NCBI GenBank assembly: GCA_001692895.1
Contig: KV748177.1
Span: 1,550,001 to 1,614,000, forward strand
Origin: Cenococcum geophilum 1.58
Taxonomy: Eukaryota; Ascomycota; Dothideomycetes; Gloniales; Gloniaceae
Direction: 5' to 3'
Length of the DNA stretch: 64,000 nucleotides
Shown here: positions 61,201 to 64,000 of the stretch, one piece after another
Layout of the letters: every line of letters starts with the position of its first letter
Numbering within the stretch: position 1 is the first letter of the stretch
The notes under the pieces: model-generated
Database searches by the model: none
What the model was told of the DNA's origin: nothing
Seen by the model: only the letters and a program-made list of their open reading frames with translations
Made by a program: the position numbers and the translations under genes

Positions 61201-62370
61201 GAACGCAAAACTTTTAATTAAACACTCTTTTGTTCCTTATAGTACACTATTATCCCTCTATACGTGTGTGTTATATACTATTAGTTTAGTTCCCTTTATT
61301 ATATAGTAACTCTAACTATCTTTATAATCCCTTGCAAAGTAACCCTATTTTCTATAATTTATATAAGCTCCATTTTTAAATTACTAACTTTATTATAGAG
61401 TCCGCCTAAATATCTTCTACTATTAAGATCCCTGGTTTAGCCTCTGCTCCTTAGTTCTATAATTACTAGATCCTTAACCTCTAGGTTTTTATAGTTTCTT
61501 ACTCTATCTCTTATAGGCTTCTTTAGTACCGCTTAGGTCCATTAGCTCTGCGCCATACTATAGTTTCTAACTTAGCTTTAGTTGTTATGTACTTTGCGTC
61601 TTATATAACTATAGAACTCTATCCTAGCCTTTCTTAGCCTATTCCCTTTAGAAGATCCTATTATTAATCCTAATCGCTTAATCTATTAATTCCCTTAGGG
61701 TATCCGTATCTTCTATTAGAATAATTATATCCTAGACTTTAGCCTTAAGTCTTTATTTATACTATGCCATAAGCGCCTTATTGTTCCATTTAACCTATAT
61801 TATAAGTGTTTAAAACTATATTATATACTTAATTGCTAAAGTTCGCTATATTAGGTCCTAAAGCCTTCTTTCTACTATAGTTATTGCTTCCGGGTCCCTA
61901 AATATCTATGTTAATTATTCCGCGAATCTAGCCTAGCTAAAAAACACAAATCGTACTTCTTAATTTGCAGTAGTTATTCCGTTAGTCTATATTTCTGTTA
62001 AGTAGGGTTTAAACCATTTAAGTGCCTAACCTATTAGGAATAGTCCTACGTAGGCTATCTAGTCTATTATTATGGCTAACTTGGCCCCTTCTTATATGAC
62101 TTTAAAATGCATTTACGTTAGAAATCCTTTAAGCTTTAATCTTTCTCCTAAGAATCGTTTAATTAATAGTAACTTAACCTTTACTGCTTCAATTCCATTA
62201 AGTCTATTCTTAAGTACCATATTATTTTCTGTTAATTGATCTACTATTTCTTATAATTATTTTACTGTTACAGGTTATTGCGAGTTAGTGTCCGCTATAC
62301 TAGTATTACCCCCTAACCTTAAAGTAGTTGCCGCCGTCGATGGCGTTATAGTGGCTGCTTTTAGTGGTAT
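55251..62370 (-). pseudogene. Gyp-A A3 gag-pol relic
   Basis: Colinear with A1. The gag start codon at 62370 now reads ATA (TpG to TpA). In order: Gag, CCHC knuckle at about 61325-61372 (YIN.RK.GYF.RDY), linker, protease, RT with VYLNN at about 58239-58263 (both catalytic D to N), RNase H, and integrase with ITGQDYN, VDKLIK and ILDRDLRF-like sequence around 56800-57000. Then come the GPF domain, the chromodomain and the C-terminal extension (about 55251-56060). One N at 57151. Not functional. Confidence 0.87.
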
Positions 62371-62415
62371 ATTGTTTAACTTTCTATATTTAATACTATA
62401 ACTAGGTAGTAATTA

Positions 62416-62841
62416 TATAACGGAACCTTATAGCAGGAACTATAATGGGTTTTATTAATAGGCTAGGTGTGTAGGAAGTGTAAAGACAGTAGACAACAAC
62501 GTAATAATAACTAGTAGAGTGGTTGCCTAATAGATTAACTTTAATTATATTCTAAGAATCACTATAAGGAAGGAACTATCTAGGTAGGGACTAAGGGTTC
62601 TTAAATACACAACCGTACTCCTATAAAATCCTTCTTATACGTAATGTACGTCTTATACGTAAGGTACGTAAGTTCCTCTCGTTCCTTTTATTTAATACGT
62701 AGCATGTTATATAACCTTGGTTACTATTCCTCGTTATATAGTTCTACCGGTTCCATCTTAGACCGTACCTGTATTAACCAACTAGCTTCTTCCGACTCCT
62801 CTCCTAGTAGTCGTAGCATTGTACTTAAAGCGTCCGTAACA
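62416..62841 (-). repeat. Gyp-A A3 5' LTR
   Basis: 426 bp, plus strand TATAACGGAACC to GCGTCCGTAACA, keeping the canonical CA end, then AATAT. Confidence 0.94.
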
Positions 62842-63720
62842 AATATACCACTAAAAGCACTAGTCACGATACCATTAATAGTAGTAACCACTTTAGGAAT
62901 AAGTGGAGACACTAGCATACAGGACACCGATTCGCAGCTAGTTACGGTAAGTTAATTATAGGAAATAGTTAATTAATTAATAGATAATAATTAAATACTT
63001 AAAGACCGAATTAATAGCATTGGAGTAGTAAAGGTTAAGTTACTATCGGTTAAGCGATTCTTAGGCAAAAAGTTAAAGCTTAAAGGGTTTTTAGTATAAA
63101 TGCGTTTTAAGGTAATATAAAAGGGTATAAAGCTTGCCATACTAATAGACTAAGTAGTCTATATAGGATTGTTTCTAATAAGAAAAGTACTTAAGTAGTT
63201 TAAACTTTACCTTACTAAGATATAAAAGAATAGAAGCATGACTATAAATCTAGAGGTTAAGTTTATATTCTTAAGTTAGGGAGGATTCGCGGAATAATTT
63301 ATATAGATATTTAGGGACCTAGAAGCAACTACTATAGCAAAAAGGAAGCTTTAAAACCTAGTATAACAGACCTTAATAATTAAGTATATAATATAGTTTT
63401 AAATACTAGCTATATAGGTTAAATAGAATAATAAGGCGCTTATAGCATAGTATAAACAGGGACTTAAAGTAAAAGTCTAGGATATAATTATCCTAATAGA
63501 AGATGCAGACACACTTAAGGAACTAATAAATTAAGTAATTAAGATTAATAATAGTATCTATTAACAAGAATAGGCTAAAAAAGGTTAAAATAGAGTTCTA
63601 TAGTTATATAAGGCGTAGAGCATATATTAACTAAGTTAGAAACTATAGAATGGCGGACTAGAGCTAATAGATTTAAGCGGTACTAAAAAATCTAAAAAGT
63701 AAAATAAGAAACTATAGAAA
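62842..63720 (+). pseudogene. Gyp-A A4 gag relic
   Basis: Continues the A4 leader at 54768-54809 across A3. The first codons read ATA CCA CTA AAA GCA, so the ATG (kept in A1 and A2) was lost by RIP. The sequence follows A2 gag (RINSIGVVKVKLLSVKRFLG-like segment at about 63010-63065). It stops at 63720, where A5 has inserted, before the CCHC knuckle. A stop-free minus-strand frame here is only a shadow. Confidence 0.8.
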
Positions 63721-64000
63721 TGTAATAAAGCCTTATAGCAGGAACTACGGTAGACTTATTAATAGGCTGGGTATATAGGTAAATAAGAAGTCAATAACGT
63801 AATAATAACTAGTAAAGTGGTTGCCTAATAAATTAACTCTAATTATATTCTAAGATTTACTACAAAAGAGAGAACTATCTAGGTAGGGACTATGGTCCTT
63901 TAAATATATAACCATACTCCTAAGAAATCCCCTTAGTATATAAGGTACGTATGCTCTATCTACTGTATTATAAATCCTACGGATCCTATAGATTATATAG
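63721..64000 (-). mobile_element. Gyp-A copy A5, start of 3' LTR (cut by window end)
   Basis: TGTAATAAAGCCTTATAGC at 63721 begins a Gyp-A LTR in plus orientation, so the element is coded on the minus strand and extends beyond the window. The preceding AGAAA (63716-63720) is its predicted duplication. The sequence runs to the TATAGATTATATAG part of the LTR. Confidence 0.88.

Larger units (their letters stand above)
54810..62841 (-). mobile_element. Gyp-A copy A3, full-length
   Basis: 8,032 bp with two 426-bp LTRs (54810-55235 and 62416-62841) and a perfect AATAT duplication (54805-54809 and 62842-62846). Gag-Pol is on the minus strand. It inserted exactly at the gag start codon region of A4. 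The purine tract complement CTATCTCCCTCCTCT follows the left LTR. It is closely similar to A1 along its length. Confidence 0.95.

Overview
Organism. The window looks like AT-rich, gene-poor, probably constitutive-heterochromatin DNA of a filamentous ascomycete (Pezizomycotina). Nearly every coding stretch I can read is a transposon relic full of TAG/TAA stops. CpA and TpG are rare and TpA is very common, while CpG survives; this is the signature of repeat-induced point mutation (RIP). As an example, a hand count of 19201-19260 gives TA 10, CA 1, TG 1. I see no intact host gene, rRNA, tRNA or CRISPR. Protein motifs below were read through RIP-type stops (CAA/CAG/TGG to TAA/TAG) and RIP-type missense changes (C or H to Y, D to N). 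Family names Gyp-A, Gyp-B, Gyp-D and Cop-1 are labels for this window only. Layout, left part (1-14980). A 10-14 bp minisatellite (1-521) is followed by the integrase end of a Ty3/gypsy relic (to about 1450). Next comes a degraded long reading frame of roughly 1,000 codons (1582-3551 and 10544-11690). It is split by a Fot1/pogo-type DNA transposon (3554-10541, TA duplication), which is itself split by a Tad-like LINE (4252-9480, 15-bp duplication). About 530 bp without a gene leads to a truncated Gyp-B retrotransposon (12221-14980). Layout, middle (14981-54148). An old chromodomain gypsy, Gyp-D, on the minus strand and with 1.3-kb LTRs, holds everything in this interval. Its left LTR was hit by two Gyp-A copies 14 bp apart in opposite orientation (A1 16437-24355 minus; A2 24370-38274 plus). 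A2 was then hit by a complete Gyp-B (29662-35552 minus). The integrase core of Gyp-D was split by a Ty1/copia element (Cop-1, 41648-47875 minus). Its reverse transcriptase was split by a 1,014-bp insert of unknown type that has kept many more CpA and TpG (49689-50702). Layout, right end (54149-64000). Another Gyp-A (A4, plus) was hit at its gag start by A3 (54810-62841 minus) and later in gag by A5 (63721 to the window end, minus). Target-site duplications agree for seven insertions (Fot1 TA, LINE 15 bp, A1 AATCT, A2 GTCCG, B1 GGCGG, Cop-1 GTATT, A3 AATAT) and for the 1-kb insert (15 bp). They fix the order of events: Gyp-D before A1, A2, Cop-1 and the insert; A2 before B1; A4 before A3 and A5; Fot1 before the LINE. 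Reading. The elements do not form a working pathway. The biology is serial nesting of chromodomain retrotransposons in silenced DNA, followed by RIP. The points most worth following are the split ~1,000-codon frame with a possible dioxygenase-like segment, the RIP-poor 1-kb insert, the strand-asymmetric mutation of the LINE, the near-perfect 0.86-kb palindrome made by two LTRs, and the conserved C-terminal extension of Gyp-A Pol.
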